DNA of 64,000 nucleotides from Pelobacter sp. UBA6093 (GCA_002435955.1 DIWZ01000012.1:81284-145283); one strand, 5' to 3'. Positions 50,063-60,227 are shown, counted from the stretch's first letter. Notes: generated from the sequence alone by a model not told the origin. Numbers and translations: made by a program.

Positions 50063-52474
50063 CTATCCTCCCTGGTCCTCGTCGGAGATCTTTGTCAGTA
50101 CTTTTGGATCGATGGAACGCAGATGCAGATCGTGTTGAGCAAAGGGGATTTCCACGCCCTGCAGGCGAAACTTTATATCGATGGCCATCAGCAGCTCACT
50201 TCTGACCTGCAGTCTGTGGGATGCCTTTTCCACCCAGGCCCGCAATTCAAAATTCATGGCACTCGGGCCAAACTCCACGAGCAGAGGCGAGGGGGGCGGG
50301 TCGCCGAGCACCTTCGGATGCTGGCTCGCGCATTCGGTCAAAATTTCCAAAACCTGTTGTACGTCAGTGCCATAGGCGACTCCGACCTGGACGACCACCC
50401 GGCTCTGTTCGCTGCTCAACGTCCAGTTGGTGACTTTCTGCGAGATCAGGTCCGAGTTGGGAACGATGATTTCAGACTGGTCGAAAGTCTCGACGGTGGT
50501 GGCCCGCAGGCCGATCTTTCTGACCGTGCACCATTCCGCTTCGATCATGATCATGTCACCGACCTTGACGGGGCGTTCGAACAACAGAACCAGCCCGCTG
50601 ACGAAATTGTTGACAATATGCTGCAGACCGAAGCCGATACCGATGCCGAGGGCGCCGGCCAGCACCACGAAATTTTTCAATTCGAACCCCAGCAGACTCA
50701 GGGCCAGCAAAAAGCCTAAGGTGATCACCCCATAGTGCAGCAGCTTCAGGATCGAATCGCGCACGCCACGGTCAGCGCTGCGCAGTGGGAAGAATTCCGT
50801 TTCGAGTAGCGCCCCAAGAATCCAGGCTCCCTGGATGGCGACATAAAGGGTCAGGCACGCCAGCAGCACCAGGTACATGGAAATCGTTTTTTCTCCCAGC
50901 GTGAAGCTCATCTGCAAAAATGCCTGCCAGGCCTGTCCGGTGTCTGGGAAGACGCCCCAGATCTCCAGCAGGTAAAAAGCCGCATAACCGAGGATAACGG
51001 CCCGCAACAGCTTTCTCAGATGCGCCTCAAGTTCGGCACCGAACATGACGATAAACTGACGGTTTCGCAGTAGTGGATGGTTCAACAGATATTGGAAACA
51101 GCCGTGAGCCAGGTGCAGGGTCATCCAGGTAAACAGACCCAAAAAAACCGTTTTGAGGGAGGATTCGACGAGGCGTGAGGAAAGGGTGCTATAGCCGGCC
51201 CACTGGGCAACGAATGAACAGAACAGCACCACCGCGCCCAGACGCAACCCCAGGATGAAAAGGTCATTTCTGCGGCCGGGAAATTTACGGTGGCGGGCGG
51301 CGAGCGTCAGCAAAAAGGGGATGCCCAACAGGGACAGCAGTGTCAGGTAGAGGCGATACAACGGCAGCGGCAGGGCGATGATCTGCAGGCCCAGAGTCAG
51401 CACGAATACGCCGGCCAGGATATGGATCAGCAGCTTTTTACGGGGATCCTCCATCAGGCCGGAAATCAGGACGGCGGAGGACAAGGCCGCCAACAAAGTA
51501 ATGAACCAGCGCCACAGCGCCGGAGGTGTCGCATAGAGAGGGCCGCAAGTGATGGCCGCAACAAAGATGGCGGTGGCCAGGGGGTGCAGCAGGATAAACC
51601 GCCATTCCGCTGCCACCGTTACCCGGCGGCGTTTGTGGAGCAGAAATCCGGCCAGGAGGGTGGTCAGCGCCAGCTGCACCCCTGCCAGCCACCCCTGCCG
51701 CTGGAAAAAATCGCTGCCAATACCGGACACACCTTCAATACCCTTTTTGGCCGAAACTAGCAAGGACCGGTTGAATTGGCGATAAAAGCGCGGACTGGTA
51801 AAGGATCGGGAGGTTTTTTGAAAGGTTTTACCCCGCATGGTCCCCAGCATGGTGTCCACCGTGGTCAGCATGCTCAGGCTCTGCTCCTGCAGTTCGGTCA
51901 CTTCCTCCTGCAGGGCCACCAGGGGTTTACTGGCCGCGACGATGTGCTGCTTGGCCTTTTCACTTTCCTGAATGGCTTCCGTGAAGGCATCCTGCTGGGT
52001 TTTGAGAAGTTCTTTCGGCAGGGATTTAGGCCATTTCTGCCATAAGGTCTGCTGTTCCTGCCAATGTTGTCGCAGGGAGTCGAGTTCCTGCAGCTGCTGG
52101 GAGATGCCGCTCAGGAGGGTGGCCAGATTGTTCTGGTATCCCACCAACTGGCTGCGGATATTCAACATCCGATCGAAATTCCAGCCGGCGGGATCGGTAA
52201 GATTTTCAATCTCGCGGGACAGGGTTTCCGCGCTTTGCCGTGCGTCCTGCAACTGGTCGACGAACAAGGCAGATTCCTGCAAAAGCTCCAGATGGGCTTG
52301 CAGGTCGATGTTTTCCTGCTTAAGTTCCGCCAGGCGGGGGATCACCTCGGCGATACCTGGCAGGGGCTTAGTCGGCGGAACAACCGCGGGTTCAGCGGCG
52401 GTCGCGAGGCGGCCCCCTGTCCACACGGACAGCAGCAGGCTGCATAGAAGAAGGCAACGGGTGAACGCATTCAT
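50063..52474 (-). CDS. MscS-superfamily mechanosensitive channel (MscK/YbiO-like)
   Basis: The 803-residue protein has a signal peptide, a periplasmic coiled-coil domain (about residues 30-250), roughly ten transmembrane helices, and the MscS core: the pore helix region around ALGIGIGFGLQHIVNNFVSG, then the beta domain with LFERPVKVGDMIMIEAEW and VPNSDLISQKVTNWTL. These channels open on hypo-osmotic membrane tension. The size is between MscS (286) and MscK (1120). Two neighbours converge or diverge on other strands, so it is transcribed alone. Confidence 0.93.
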   Translation of the reverse strand: MNAFTRCLLLCSLLLSVWTGGRLATAAEPAVVPPTKPLPGIAEVIPRLAELKQENIDLQAHLELLQESALFVDQLQDARQSAETLSREIENLTDPAGWNFDRMLNIRSQLVGYQNNLATLLSGISQQLQELDSLRQHWQEQQTLWQKWPKSLPKELLKTQQDAFTEAIQESEKAKQHIVAASKPLVALQEEVTELQEQSLSMLTTVDTMLGTMRGKTFQKTSRSFTSPRFYRQFNRSLLVSAKKGIEGVSGIGSDFFQRQGWLAGVQLALTTLLAGFLLHKRRRVTVAAEWRFILLHPLATAIFVAAITCGPLYATPPALWRWFITLLAALSSAVLISGLMEDPRKKLLIHILAGVFVLTLGLQIIALPLPLYRLYLTLLSLLGIPFLLTLAARHRKFPGRRNDLFILGLRLGAVVLFCSFVAQWAGYSTLSSRLVESSLKTVFLGLFTWMTLHLAHGCFQYLLNHPLLRNRQFIVMFGAELEAHLRKLLRAVILGYAAFYLLEIWGVFPDTGQAWQAFLQMSFTLGEKTISMYLVLLACLTLYVAIQGAWILGALLETEFFPLRSADRGVRDSILKLLHYGVITLGFLLALSLLGFELKNFVVLAGALGIGIGFGLQHIVNNFVSGLVLLFERPVKVGDMIMIEAEWCTVRKIGLRATTVETFDQSEIIVPNSDLISQKVTNWTLSSEQSRVVVQVGVAYGTDVQQVLEILTECASQHPKVLGDPPPSPLLVEFGPSAMNFELRAWVEKASHRLQVRSELLMAIDIKFRLQGVEIPFAQHDLHLRSIDPKVLTKISDEDQGG

Positions 52475-52619
52475 AACCGGCTACCCCCATGAAAACGGTG
52501 CCCCCCGGCAACAGGGGGCGGCTCGCGGCGAAAGAGAAAGCGATCCGGGATGCAAGATGTATGTTTAATTCTAGCTGATTACGGCGGTCCTGTGCCCGGA
52601 GTTTCCGAATTGATACAAG

Positions 52620-52961
52620 TTAGGATTTTTTTACAAACTCTGATTTCAATTTCATGGCACCAATGCCATCGATTTTACAGTCAATATCATGATCGCCATC
52701 TACCAACCGAATATTCTTGACCTTGGTGCCAACCTTTACAACGAGCGATGAACCTTTGACTTTAAGATCCTTGATAACCGTCACGGAATCACCGTCTTTA
52801 AGTTCATTGCCGTTCGCGTCGCAAATCACTTTTGCATTTTCTTCTACGGCTGCGGCTCCATCCTTTGCCCATTCATTTCCACATTCCGGGCAAACATACA
52901 TATTTCTATCTTCATAAGTATATTCAGAACCGCATTTTATGCACTTTGGATATTCACTCAT
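52620..52961 (-). CDS. yjdM: YjdM/PhnA-like zinc-ribbon protein
   Basis: The 113-residue protein (PhnA family by old name) has an N-terminal zinc ribbon, CIKCGSEY and CPECGNEW, followed by an SH3-like domain DANGNELKDGDSVTVIKDLK and VKVGTKVKNIRLVDGDHDID. The family was named for an alkylphosphonate operon but has no established role in phosphonate use. ATG 52961 has a perfect AGGAGG. The ~280 bp upstream to the P-type ATPase stop hold no recognised gene. Confidence 0.92.
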   Translation of the reverse strand: MSEYPKCIKCGSEYTYEDRNMYVCPECGNEWAKDGAAAVEENAKVICDANGNELKDGDSVTVIKDLKVKGSSLVVKVGTKVKNIRLVDGDHDIDCKIDGIGAMKLKSEFVKKS

Positions 52962-53240
52962 TATTCCTCCTATTTTGGTGCTTACTGACAGAGATTTTGC
53001 AAACCGGAGCTTACAGATGACATGGTTGGAGAACTTTTTCAAAGTCCGTCCAGCTAAATGGTGTGCCTTAATTTTTGATTTAATCGATGAATATAATCTG
53101 GCTGTCGTGGTTTGTCATCATAAATATCCTACTGAACCAGCCACTTGGCAAAACCGCCAAGGAAGGATCAATTCTACTCATATGTGCATCACCTGAAAGG
53201 ATGCCTGAGTATTTTTTCGGGTGGAAGGGCTTCGCCCCAT

Positions 53241-55406
53241 TTATTTAATCTTCAGCAATCGCAGGCTGTTGAAAACCACCAGCAGGGTCACGCCGGTGTC
53301 GGCGGCAATGGCCATCCAGAGAGTCGCCAGTCCGAACATGGTCAGGATGATGAACACCAGTTTGAGACCCAGGGCAAAGCTTATGTTCTGCTGAATGTTG
53401 CGCAATGTCCTGTGGGAATGGCGAATCAGCCACGGCAGCTTGCCCAGATCATCGGACATGAGCGCCACGTCGGCCGTTTCCAGGGCGACATCGGTGCCCA
53501 TGGCTCCCATGGCGATGCCGAAAGTTGCCGCCGCCATGGCCGGGGCATCGTTGACACCGTCGCCGACCATGGCCACGTACCGGTGTTCGCGAACCAGGCG
53601 ACCGATGGCTTCGAGCTTGTCTTCAGGGAGCAGTTCACAGCGATACTCATCGACCCCGGCCTCTTCGGCGATGGCCCGGGCCGTACCCTCGTTGTCGCCG
53701 GTGAGCATGACGATATGCCCGACTCCGGCCTGCCTGATCGCTTCGATAATGCGTGGCACGTTCTCACGCAAGTTGTCGGCGACGCTGAGCAGTCCGCAGA
53801 CATGCTGACTGTTTCCGACGGCGATGACAGTATGTCCCGCATCCTCCAGTTCTATCGCCAGGGCATGGATTTTCGGAGTTTCCTGGCCCTTCTCATGCAT
53901 CATCCGGTGACTGCCGATCCAGAACTGCCGGCCGCCGATCTCGCCCTCGACCCCTTTGCCGTGCTGAGCCTGTAAATGCTCGGCCGCAACGACAGTAATG
54001 CCCATTTCGCGGGCCTTGCGCAGGATCGCCCGGGCCAGAGGATGCTCGCTCGCATATTCCAGGGCCGCGGCCCGCTCCAGCAACTCCCTCTCGGTGTGAC
54101 CGTTGAGAGGCACCATGCGCTGGACCTCCGGTTGCCCCTGGGTGAGGGTGCCGGTCTTGTCCATGGCCAGCACCTTGAGTTGACCCGCTGTTTCCAGATA
54201 GAGACCACCCTTGATCAGCACTCCGTTACGGGCCGCTGCGGTCAGGGCGGAAACGATGCTCACCGGGGTGGAGATGACCAGAGCGCAGGGGCAGGCAATG
54301 ACCAGAATGACCAGGCCGCGATAGACGCCCTCAGTCCAGGAGGCCGTGGTCAGCAGAGGCAGCAGCAGGGTGGTGGCGATGGCAAGAAAGATCATGGCCG
54401 GGGTGTAATGGACGGAAAAACGGTCCACCCACTGCTGGCTGCGGGCGCGCCGCGACTGGGCGCTTTCGACCATGTGAATGATCCGCGCCAGGGTGGTATC
54501 GCTGGCGGCCCGGGTGGTCCGGAATTCCAGCACGCCGGCCTGGTTGATGGTCCCGGCATAGACCTCGTCACCGGGCTGCTTAAAGACCGGCATGGACTCG
54601 CCGGTGATAGGGGCCTGGTTCACCGAGGAGGTGCCTTTGACGACCACTCCATCGAGGGGAACCTTCTCCCCGGGACGGACCTGAACCGTGGCGCCGAGGG
54701 GCACTTCCTCCACGGGCTTTTCGTGGTAGCCACCATGTCCCCCGCAATAATAGCGAGCCGTGGGCGGCGTCAGATCGAGCAGCGCGCCAATGGCATTGCG
54801 CGCTCGCTCGACGCTCCAGTGCTCCAGCAACAAGGACAGGGCAAACAGGAAGGCGACGGTGGCCGCTTCGAATAGCTCACCGATGAGGATCGCGCCGAGG
54901 ACGGCCGTAATCATGAGGAAATTCATATCCGGCCGCAAGCGGCGGGCGGACTGCAGGGCCTTGGGAAACACATACCAGGCGCCGCTCGCCACGGCACCGA
55001 GGTACAGCAAGGTCACGGACCGCGGCAGGATGTGTTCGCCGGGGTGGATTCCCGCAAAGGCATCTAGCAGACTGCCGTGCAGCACCCAGTGGGTGAGGAA
55101 CGCCGCCAGCAGCAGCAGCCCGCTCACGACGGTCATGACCAGCCGTCCGTGCTGTTCCCAGAAGGGCCCCTCTGTGGGCACGTGACGCAACTCCCAGGGG
55201 GAGGATTTCATGCCGGTCGCATCTATTGCCGCAACGATGTCATCGGCAGACGTAGCGTCCGCGTCGAACTCCACGGTCATCCGGGCATTGACGACGTCGA
55301 ACTCCAGATCGATAACCCCGGGCTTCCCGCCCACTTCCCGGCGTAGAATGGCCACCTCTTCAGAACAATCCAACCCCTGAATTTTGTAATCGATGCGTCG
55401 TGACAT
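53241..55406 (-). CDS. Heavy-metal P1B-type ATPase (Zn/Cd/Pb-type)
   Basis: The 721-residue pump exports a divalent metal using ATP. It has an N-terminal HMA-like domain in the variant form GLDCSEEVAILRREV (a single Cys), eight predicted helices, the CPC motif in VIACPCALVIS, the phosphorylated Asp in DKTGTLTQGQPEV, HP in ASEHPLARAI, and GDGVNDAPAMA. The LDCSEEV form and CPC with C-terminal helices fit the ZntA/CadA group rather than copper pumps. ATG 55406 follows AGGAGG. No MerR or ArsR regulator is adjacent. Confidence 0.92.
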   Translation of the reverse strand: MSRRIDYKIQGLDCSEEVAILRREVGGKPGVIDLEFDVVNARMTVEFDADATSADDIVAAIDATGMKSSPWELRHVPTEGPFWEQHGRLVMTVVSGLLLLAAFLTHWVLHGSLLDAFAGIHPGEHILPRSVTLLYLGAVASGAWYVFPKALQSARRLRPDMNFLMITAVLGAILIGELFEAATVAFLFALSLLLEHWSVERARNAIGALLDLTPPTARYYCGGHGGYHEKPVEEVPLGATVQVRPGEKVPLDGVVVKGTSSVNQAPITGESMPVFKQPGDEVYAGTINQAGVLEFRTTRAASDTTLARIIHMVESAQSRRARSQQWVDRFSVHYTPAMIFLAIATTLLLPLLTTASWTEGVYRGLVILVIACPCALVISTPVSIVSALTAAARNGVLIKGGLYLETAGQLKVLAMDKTGTLTQGQPEVQRMVPLNGHTERELLERAAALEYASEHPLARAILRKAREMGITVVAAEHLQAQHGKGVEGEIGGRQFWIGSHRMMHEKGQETPKIHALAIELEDAGHTVIAVGNSQHVCGLLSVADNLRENVPRIIEAIRQAGVGHIVMLTGDNEGTARAIAEEAGVDEYRCELLPEDKLEAIGRLVREHRYVAMVGDGVNDAPAMAAATFGIAMGAMGTDVALETADVALMSDDLGKLPWLIRHSHRTLRNIQQNISFALGLKLVFIILTMFGLATLWMAIAADTGVTLLVVFNSLRLLKIK

Positions 55407-55527
55407 TTTGTCCTCCTGGCAGAATTTGTGCTCAGACTGCTGGAGGGCCCCGGGAATTGACATCCGCCGGAGGTATTGCGCGACCTGCTGCGTTGAAAGG
55501 CTCCGTCCCCGGACAGCGGAACAACAA

Positions 55528-55712
55528 CTAGTTTTCATCCGGAAACGGCCCTTTTCCCCAATCTCTGCGTCAATCCGCACGCTTGCGTGTGCGGCGTAGA
55601 CATCTACGCCTCCGTGCAAGCGCTTGATTTCCTTGACCTTGGGGAAAATTGCTCGTTTCCCATATGAAAACTACACCGCGTCCATCTTTAGTTTCCGGAT
55701 GGCCACTAACTA
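55528..55712. repeat. ~185-bp structured dispersed repeat, copy 2
   Basis: Second copy of the element at 7747-7930. It begins CTAGTTTTCATCCGGAAAC and ends GTTTCCGGATGGCCACTAAC-TAG, so terminal inverted repeats are clearer here than in copy 1. Inner stem TTTTCCCCAA/TTGGGGAAAA. It fills most of the 541-bp gap between the divergent P-type ATPase and the BI-1 gene; the rest (55713-55947) shows no other gene. Confidence 0.85.
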
Positions 55713-55947
55713 GGGCACCCCATAAACGAACTGTACAGCAACCTGATGAAAAGAAAAGGGTTCGGCCGCGGTTTCCCGTGTCGACGCCAAGACGAGATCA
55801 GATCAGGGGTTGGCGGGATGGTCATAGAGTCATCCCTGAATCCACCAGAACGGATCCAGAGCAACTATGCGGTTGTGGTGCTTCGCTCTATCTGTTAATA
55901 TGGCTTAGATTATTAATTTGATCAAATTCATCGACAGGAGGGATTTC

Positions 55948-56652
55948 ATGTTGGACGAACAGATGCTACACGCCGGGGAGTCTGGCGCCATTGCACAGGC
56001 AGAGGGTTTTTTTCCCAAGGTTTACAACTGGATGACGGTCGGACTCGGTGTCTCGGCTGTCATATCGTTGCTGACCGTCTCCAGTCCGGCCATGATGCAG
56101 TTAGTGTTCGGCAACCGGTTGGTGTTCTTCGGGCTGATTATCGCCGAATTGCTGCTGGTCATGACCCTTTCCGGGGCCATTCACCGCTTCAGTGCGGCTG
56201 CGGCAACCGGTTGTTTTCTCGTGTATTCCGCCCTCAGCGGGGTGACTCTGGCGGTTATTTTTGCCCTTTATACCCAGAGTTCCATCGTTAGCGCGTTTTT
56301 CGTGACGGCCGGGACTTTTGGCGCCATGAGCATCTACGGCCATGTCACCCGTCGGGACCTGACCTCCTGGGGCAGCTTCCTGTTCATGGGCCTGATCGGT
56401 TTTCTGCTGGCGTCGGTGGTGAACCTCTTCCTGCAAAGCGAAATGATCTACTGGGTAACCACCTACTGCGGCATCCTGATCTTTGTCGGACTGACGGCCT
56501 ACGATACCCAGAAGCTTAAGGCACTGGCTATGGGAGGGTTTGCCAACAGTGAAGACCAGCACAAAGCGGCTATTCTCGGCGCCTTGCGGCTTTATCTCGA
56601 TTTCGTCAATCTTTTTCTGCTTCTGCTGCGAGTTCTTGGCCGGCGGCGTTGA
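55948..56652 (+). CDS. Bax inhibitor-1/YccA family membrane protein
   Basis: The 234-residue protein has seven hydrophobic helices and the BI-1/UPF0005 features: SGAIHRFSAAAATGCFLVY, SIYGHVTRRDLTSWG and the near-C-terminal TAYDTQKLKAL followed by LYLDFVNLFLLLL. Bacterial members include YccA, an inhibitor of the FtsH protease, and YetJ, a pH-sensitive calcium leak channel; the activity here is not readable. Start ATG 55948 is preceded by AGGAGGG. A terminator follows. Confidence 0.92.
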   Translation: MLDEQMLHAGESGAIAQAEGFFPKVYNWMTVGLGVSAVISLLTVSSPAMMQLVFGNRLVFFGLIIAELLLVMTLSGAIHRFSAAAATGCFLVYSALSGVTLAVIFALYTQSSIVSAFFVTAGTFGAMSIYGHVTRRDLTSWGSFLFMGLIGFLLASVVNLFLQSEMIYWVTTYCGILIFVGLTAYDTQKLKALAMGGFANSEDQHKAAILGALRLYLDFVNLFLLLLRVLGRRR

Positions 56653-56691
56653 TCGGTTGGAAGCCATTCTTGGTGGTTTCATTGAATAAAA

Positions 56692-56725
56692 ACAAAGCCG
56701 ATAGCGTAATCGCCATCGGCTTTGT
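56692..56725. terminator. Bidirectional terminator between BI-1 and PBP1A genes
   Basis: ACAAAGCCGAT/ATCGGCTTTGT stem (11 bp, extended by GCG/CGC after one mismatch) around TAAT, flanked by A-rich DNA on the left (AATAAAAAC) giving U-runs on the minus strand. It separates the convergent genes. Confidence 0.8.
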
Positions 56726-56788
56726 AGTATTTAGGGGGTGGGGACAGTTTATATCCCCGAAATCCCCTGAATTTTCAGGGCGGGCTTT

Positions 56789-58885
56789 TCAGAGGTTCTG
56801 TTCGAGAGCGTTTTGGTGCGGCAATGGAACGCTCAACGGGGCCGCAACCTCGGGCCCTTCATCCAGCTCTTGAAGCGGTTCCTGCGCGCCGGGTTCCATC
56901 AGGAGCTCGTCAAAATCCGGCATCTGCAGGACAGACGGCAGTTCCTGGAGAGCCTCGCCGGTGTGTGTGTGGCAGTATTCTCGCGGCTCGGTGCCGAGAA
57001 TGAAAAACTCATCCCGTGCTGTCGGACAGCCGGAAGTGGCCGGCAGGCCCGTGGTCGTGTCGATGGTCAGGGCTATAACCGTTTCCGGTTTCGGGAAGTC
57101 AACGATCTGGCGGCCGGCCAGAGCCGAGCGCATGAAGCGTTCCCAGATCGGGGCGCTGACCGCGCCGCCGGTGAATCCCTTGCCGCCGGGGCGGGGTTTG
57201 TCATGGCCTACCCAAACGCCGGTCACCAGGTTCGGGGTATAGCCGACAAACAAGGCATCCCGATAATCGCTGGTGGTACCGGTTTTCCCGGCAGAAGGAT
57301 AGTGTTCGGCAAAATTTTTCAGACTTTTGGCTGTACCGTAGAGCAGGACATCCCTGAGCATTTTGGTTGTGACAAACGCCGTGGCAGGGGAAAGAACCGG
57401 GGTGGGTGACGAACCAGTGTGCGTCCAGGCCCGGGAAGTCCGGTCGAAAATCCGCACAATGGTTCTGGGCTGAACCCGGAGCCCGCCGTTGGCCAGGGGG
57501 GCGTAAGCGGCTACCAGTTCATTCAAAGTCACTTCTTCGGTGCCAAGGGCCATGGAAAGATCATTGCGGGCGCGCAACGAAAGTCCCAGAGTGCCGGCAA
57601 AGTCGGCAAAGTAGGGCGCACCGATAGCTTCCAGCAATTTTACCGCAATGATATTGTTGGAATCGGCCAGGGCCTGGCGCAGGGTGACCTGACCGTGGCG
57701 CTCCTGGCCGTAGTTCTGAGGTTGCCAGACCTGGTTGTTGCCGCGACGGTAGGAAACCGGATCGTCATTCCAGGTCTCTGCAGCCGTATGGCCTTTTTCC
57801 ATGGCGGCGGCATAAATCAGTGGCTTGATGGCGGAACCGGGTTGACGTTTGGCAAAGAGCGCGCGGTTGTAGGCACTCTCCTTGAAATCCACCCCCCCGA
57901 CGGCCGCCAGGATATCCCCGGTGTGGGGATCGAGGCACAACAGAGCACCCTGCAGCTCGGGGGAAATCCGCTGCACACCTTCACGCAGGGCCTGTTCCGC
58001 CAGTTTCTGCAGCTTCAGGTCCATGGCCGTAACCACCTCCAGCCCGCCCTTTTCGATAATCTTCGCTCCGTACTTTTCCACCAGTTTATTGCGAATATGG
58101 GCCATGTAGTAGGAGGTCTCTGCAGGCTTCACGGAGGATATGGGCCGGGCTGCAAGTGTCTGCTTCTGCTTCGGCGTGATCATTTTGAGCTCAGCCATAC
58201 GCCTCAGCACCAGGTTGCGCCGCGCTTTTACCTTGGACGGCTCACCCCGTGGATTATAGCGGTTGGGAGCTTTGGAAACGCCGGCCAGCAGGGCACACTC
58301 GTCGTCGCTCAGCTGCGCCGGGGTTTTATCGTAGTAAAGCCGGGACGCCTGGGCGATGCCCCAGGCCCCGTTGCCGTAGTAGATTTCGTTGAAATACATC
58401 TCAAGAATCTGTTTCTTGGTGTACTTGCGCTCGAATTCCATGGCCAGGCGGGCTTCTTTCAGCTTCCTGTCCAGGGTTTTCTCCGCGGACAGGTATTTGT
58501 TTTTGATCAGTTGCTGGGTGATGGTCGAACCGCCCTCGGCCATTTCCCTTTGCATCACATCTTTTACCAACGCCCGTGTGATGCCTTTGATGTCGATGCC
58601 GCCATGCTCAAAAAACCGCGAATCCTCGATGGCCACTACGGCATTCTGCAGAAATTTGGGGATTTGATTGATGGAAACCCAGTATCTGCCCTCAGCCGGG
58701 ATCCGGCCAACGAAGCGGCCTTCCCGGTCAAAGATTTTGATGGAGGTATAACCTGAAGAGAGGGGCGGGTGAGTGGCAAATTTTTCCTGGGCAGAGGCCG
58801 GGAAGGCAAAGCTCAAGGACAGGCAAACCACCAGGGTGGAACGGTAAAGCGCTTTTTTGAAAAACGCGAAATTTGAAAGTGCCAA
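56789..58885 (-). CDS. Penicillin-binding protein 1A (bifunctional)
   Basis: The 698-residue protein polymerises glycan chains and crosslinks peptides in peptidoglycan. After a membrane anchor come the glycosyltransferase domain (catalytic Glu in EDSRFFEHGGID, residues 87-98; GGSTITQQL; ARLAMEFERKYTKKQILEMY) and the transpeptidase domain with SxxK in PGSAIKPLIYA, SDSNN-like motif ADSNNIIA and KTGT in SAGKTGTTSDYRDA. The length is a little short of E. coli PBP1A (850). Next upstream on this strand is UppP, which recycles the lipid carrier. Confidence 0.94.
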   Translation of the reverse strand: MALSNFAFFKKALYRSTLVVCLSLSFAFPASAQEKFATHPPLSSGYTSIKIFDREGRFVGRIPAEGRYWVSINQIPKFLQNAVVAIEDSRFFEHGGIDIKGITRALVKDVMQREMAEGGSTITQQLIKNKYLSAEKTLDRKLKEARLAMEFERKYTKKQILEMYFNEIYYGNGAWGIAQASRLYYDKTPAQLSDDECALLAGVSKAPNRYNPRGEPSKVKARRNLVLRRMAELKMITPKQKQTLAARPISSVKPAETSYYMAHIRNKLVEKYGAKIIEKGGLEVVTAMDLKLQKLAEQALREGVQRISPELQGALLCLDPHTGDILAAVGGVDFKESAYNRALFAKRQPGSAIKPLIYAAAMEKGHTAAETWNDDPVSYRRGNNQVWQPQNYGQERHGQVTLRQALADSNNIIAVKLLEAIGAPYFADFAGTLGLSLRARNDLSMALGTEEVTLNELVAAYAPLANGGLRVQPRTIVRIFDRTSRAWTHTGSSPTPVLSPATAFVTTKMLRDVLLYGTAKSLKNFAEHYPSAGKTGTTSDYRDALFVGYTPNLVTGVWVGHDKPRPGGKGFTGGAVSAPIWERFMRSALAGRQIVDFPKPETVIALTIDTTTGLPATSGCPTARDEFFILGTEPREYCHTHTGEALQELPSVLQMPDFDELLMEPGAQEPLQELDEGPEVAAPLSVPLPHQNALEQNL

Positions 58886-59118
58886 AGTATTGTTTGCTCC
58901 TGAATTGAATTGAACTCATGACGTCACGCCCCCTTTCTCCAGTGCCAGGAAGAACAGGGCACGGAGACGTTGGGGGCATGGAGTGCCGCAATTGGCAGGA
59001 AGGTAATCTTATACACCTTCCTTCGAATCTTGTCATGTATCCTTTTATGCGGAAATCAGGGGCGGGAAAAAGGGGGCAGTCATGGCCGCCCCGGTTGCCG
59101 AAAAGGGTGGGTTTGGGC

Positions 59119-60108
59119 TCACGTCCCGGGTATCAGCTCCAACGTCAGGCCGGTCATGACGGCAACAGCCAGTATGATGCGGTACCAGCCGAACAGGGCG
59201 AGGCTGCGACGTTGAAGAAAACTGACCATCCAGCGGACCGATACCCAGGCCGAGAGGAAGGCACAAAAAAATCCCAACAGGGGGGCCTGCCAGCCGAAAG
59301 CGGCTATGATGAGCCTGCCGCTATCGAGGGCCTCGTAAGTGGTTGCTGCACCGAGGGTTATCAACCCCAGCAGGAAACTGAATTCCACCGCCGCAGTAAG
59401 CCCCACGCCCATCAGCAGTCCGCCGGCGATGGTCGCCAGGCTGCGGCTGACTCCCGGCCACAGGGCTGCGCACTGAAGCAGCCCGATGCCGAGGGCCTGC
59501 TGCCAGCCAAGGGTGTCCAGCGAGTGACCGAGGGTCGAATTAGCTCGTCTTGATTGCAACAGCAGCAGGGCCAGCCCGCCGCCCAGCCAGGCCGTGGTGA
59601 CCGGCCAGAGGCCGAACAGATGCGTTTCGATGAGATCGTTGAAGAGCAATCCGAGACAGGCCGCCGGCAGAAAGGCGATGACCAGGTTCAGGTTCAGCCG
59701 CCGCCCGGCGACGCTCCGGCCACTCAGGCCCAGCAGCATCTGTGCGACGCGTTGCCGGTACAATCCCAAAACCGCCAGAATGGCGCCGGCCTGGATGACG
59801 ATGGCGTAGGCGTTCGCCGCCGACCGGGAGGCGGAGTCCTGAGTGACACCGAGCAGTCTTTGGGTCAGCAGAAGATGGCCGGTGGAACTCACGGGAAGGT
59901 ATTCGGTGGCGCCTTCCACCAATCCCAGCAGGGCGGCATCCAGCAAACTGAGGTTACCTTCTTGAAGTTCATTGGAGGGCGCGGTTGATTGGGCCACGGA
60001 TGTTGCCACCGGGCCATTCTCGGCCGTGAAACCTGCCACTGCTGTTGAGAAAACCAGTACGATGCAAAGCACCAGGACCATATTCAGGAAGGCAGAGTAC
60101 TTTTTCAT
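59119..60108 (-). CDS. uppP: Undecaprenyl-diphosphatase UppP (BacA) with N-terminal extension
   Basis: UppP dephosphorylates undecaprenyl diphosphate so that the carrier can be reused in wall and O-antigen synthesis. The 329-residue protein shows LGLVEGATEYLPVSSTGHL (catalytic motif) and a second LWPGVSRSLATIAGGLLMGV, with about eight helices. The first ~55 residues, including a signal-like MVLVLCIVLVFSTAVAG and a polar stretch to EGNLSLLDA, are extra relative to the usual ~270. The start ATG 60108 has a weak ribosome site. It is placed beside PBP1A, a functional neighbour. Confidence 0.93.
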   Translation of the reverse strand: MKKYSAFLNMVLVLCIVLVFSTAVAGFTAENGPVATSVAQSTAPSNELQEGNLSLLDAALLGLVEGATEYLPVSSTGHLLLTQRLLGVTQDSASRSAANAYAIVIQAGAILAVLGLYRQRVAQMLLGLSGRSVAGRRLNLNLVIAFLPAACLGLLFNDLIETHLFGLWPVTTAWLGGGLALLLLQSRRANSTLGHSLDTLGWQQALGIGLLQCAALWPGVSRSLATIAGGLLMGVGLTAAVEFSFLLGLITLGAATTYEALDSGRLIIAAFGWQAPLLGFFCAFLSAWVSVRWMVSFLQRRSLALFGWYRIILAVAVMTGLTLELIPGT

Positions 60109-60227
60109 AGCGTTGTAGGGCCCTTAGACTGCTGTAAGTTGATTGGCCTTGGGTCCATTGGGGGCAAGGACAGGCCAACTTATATATTACTCAGAAGGGA
60201 CAAAGTCAATATTCCGGTCACCCTCCG

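Noticed and set aside
52962..53240. Small frames between yjdM and the P-type ATPase
   Set aside because: Short, without ribosome sites or family features; the region holds nothing I can support.
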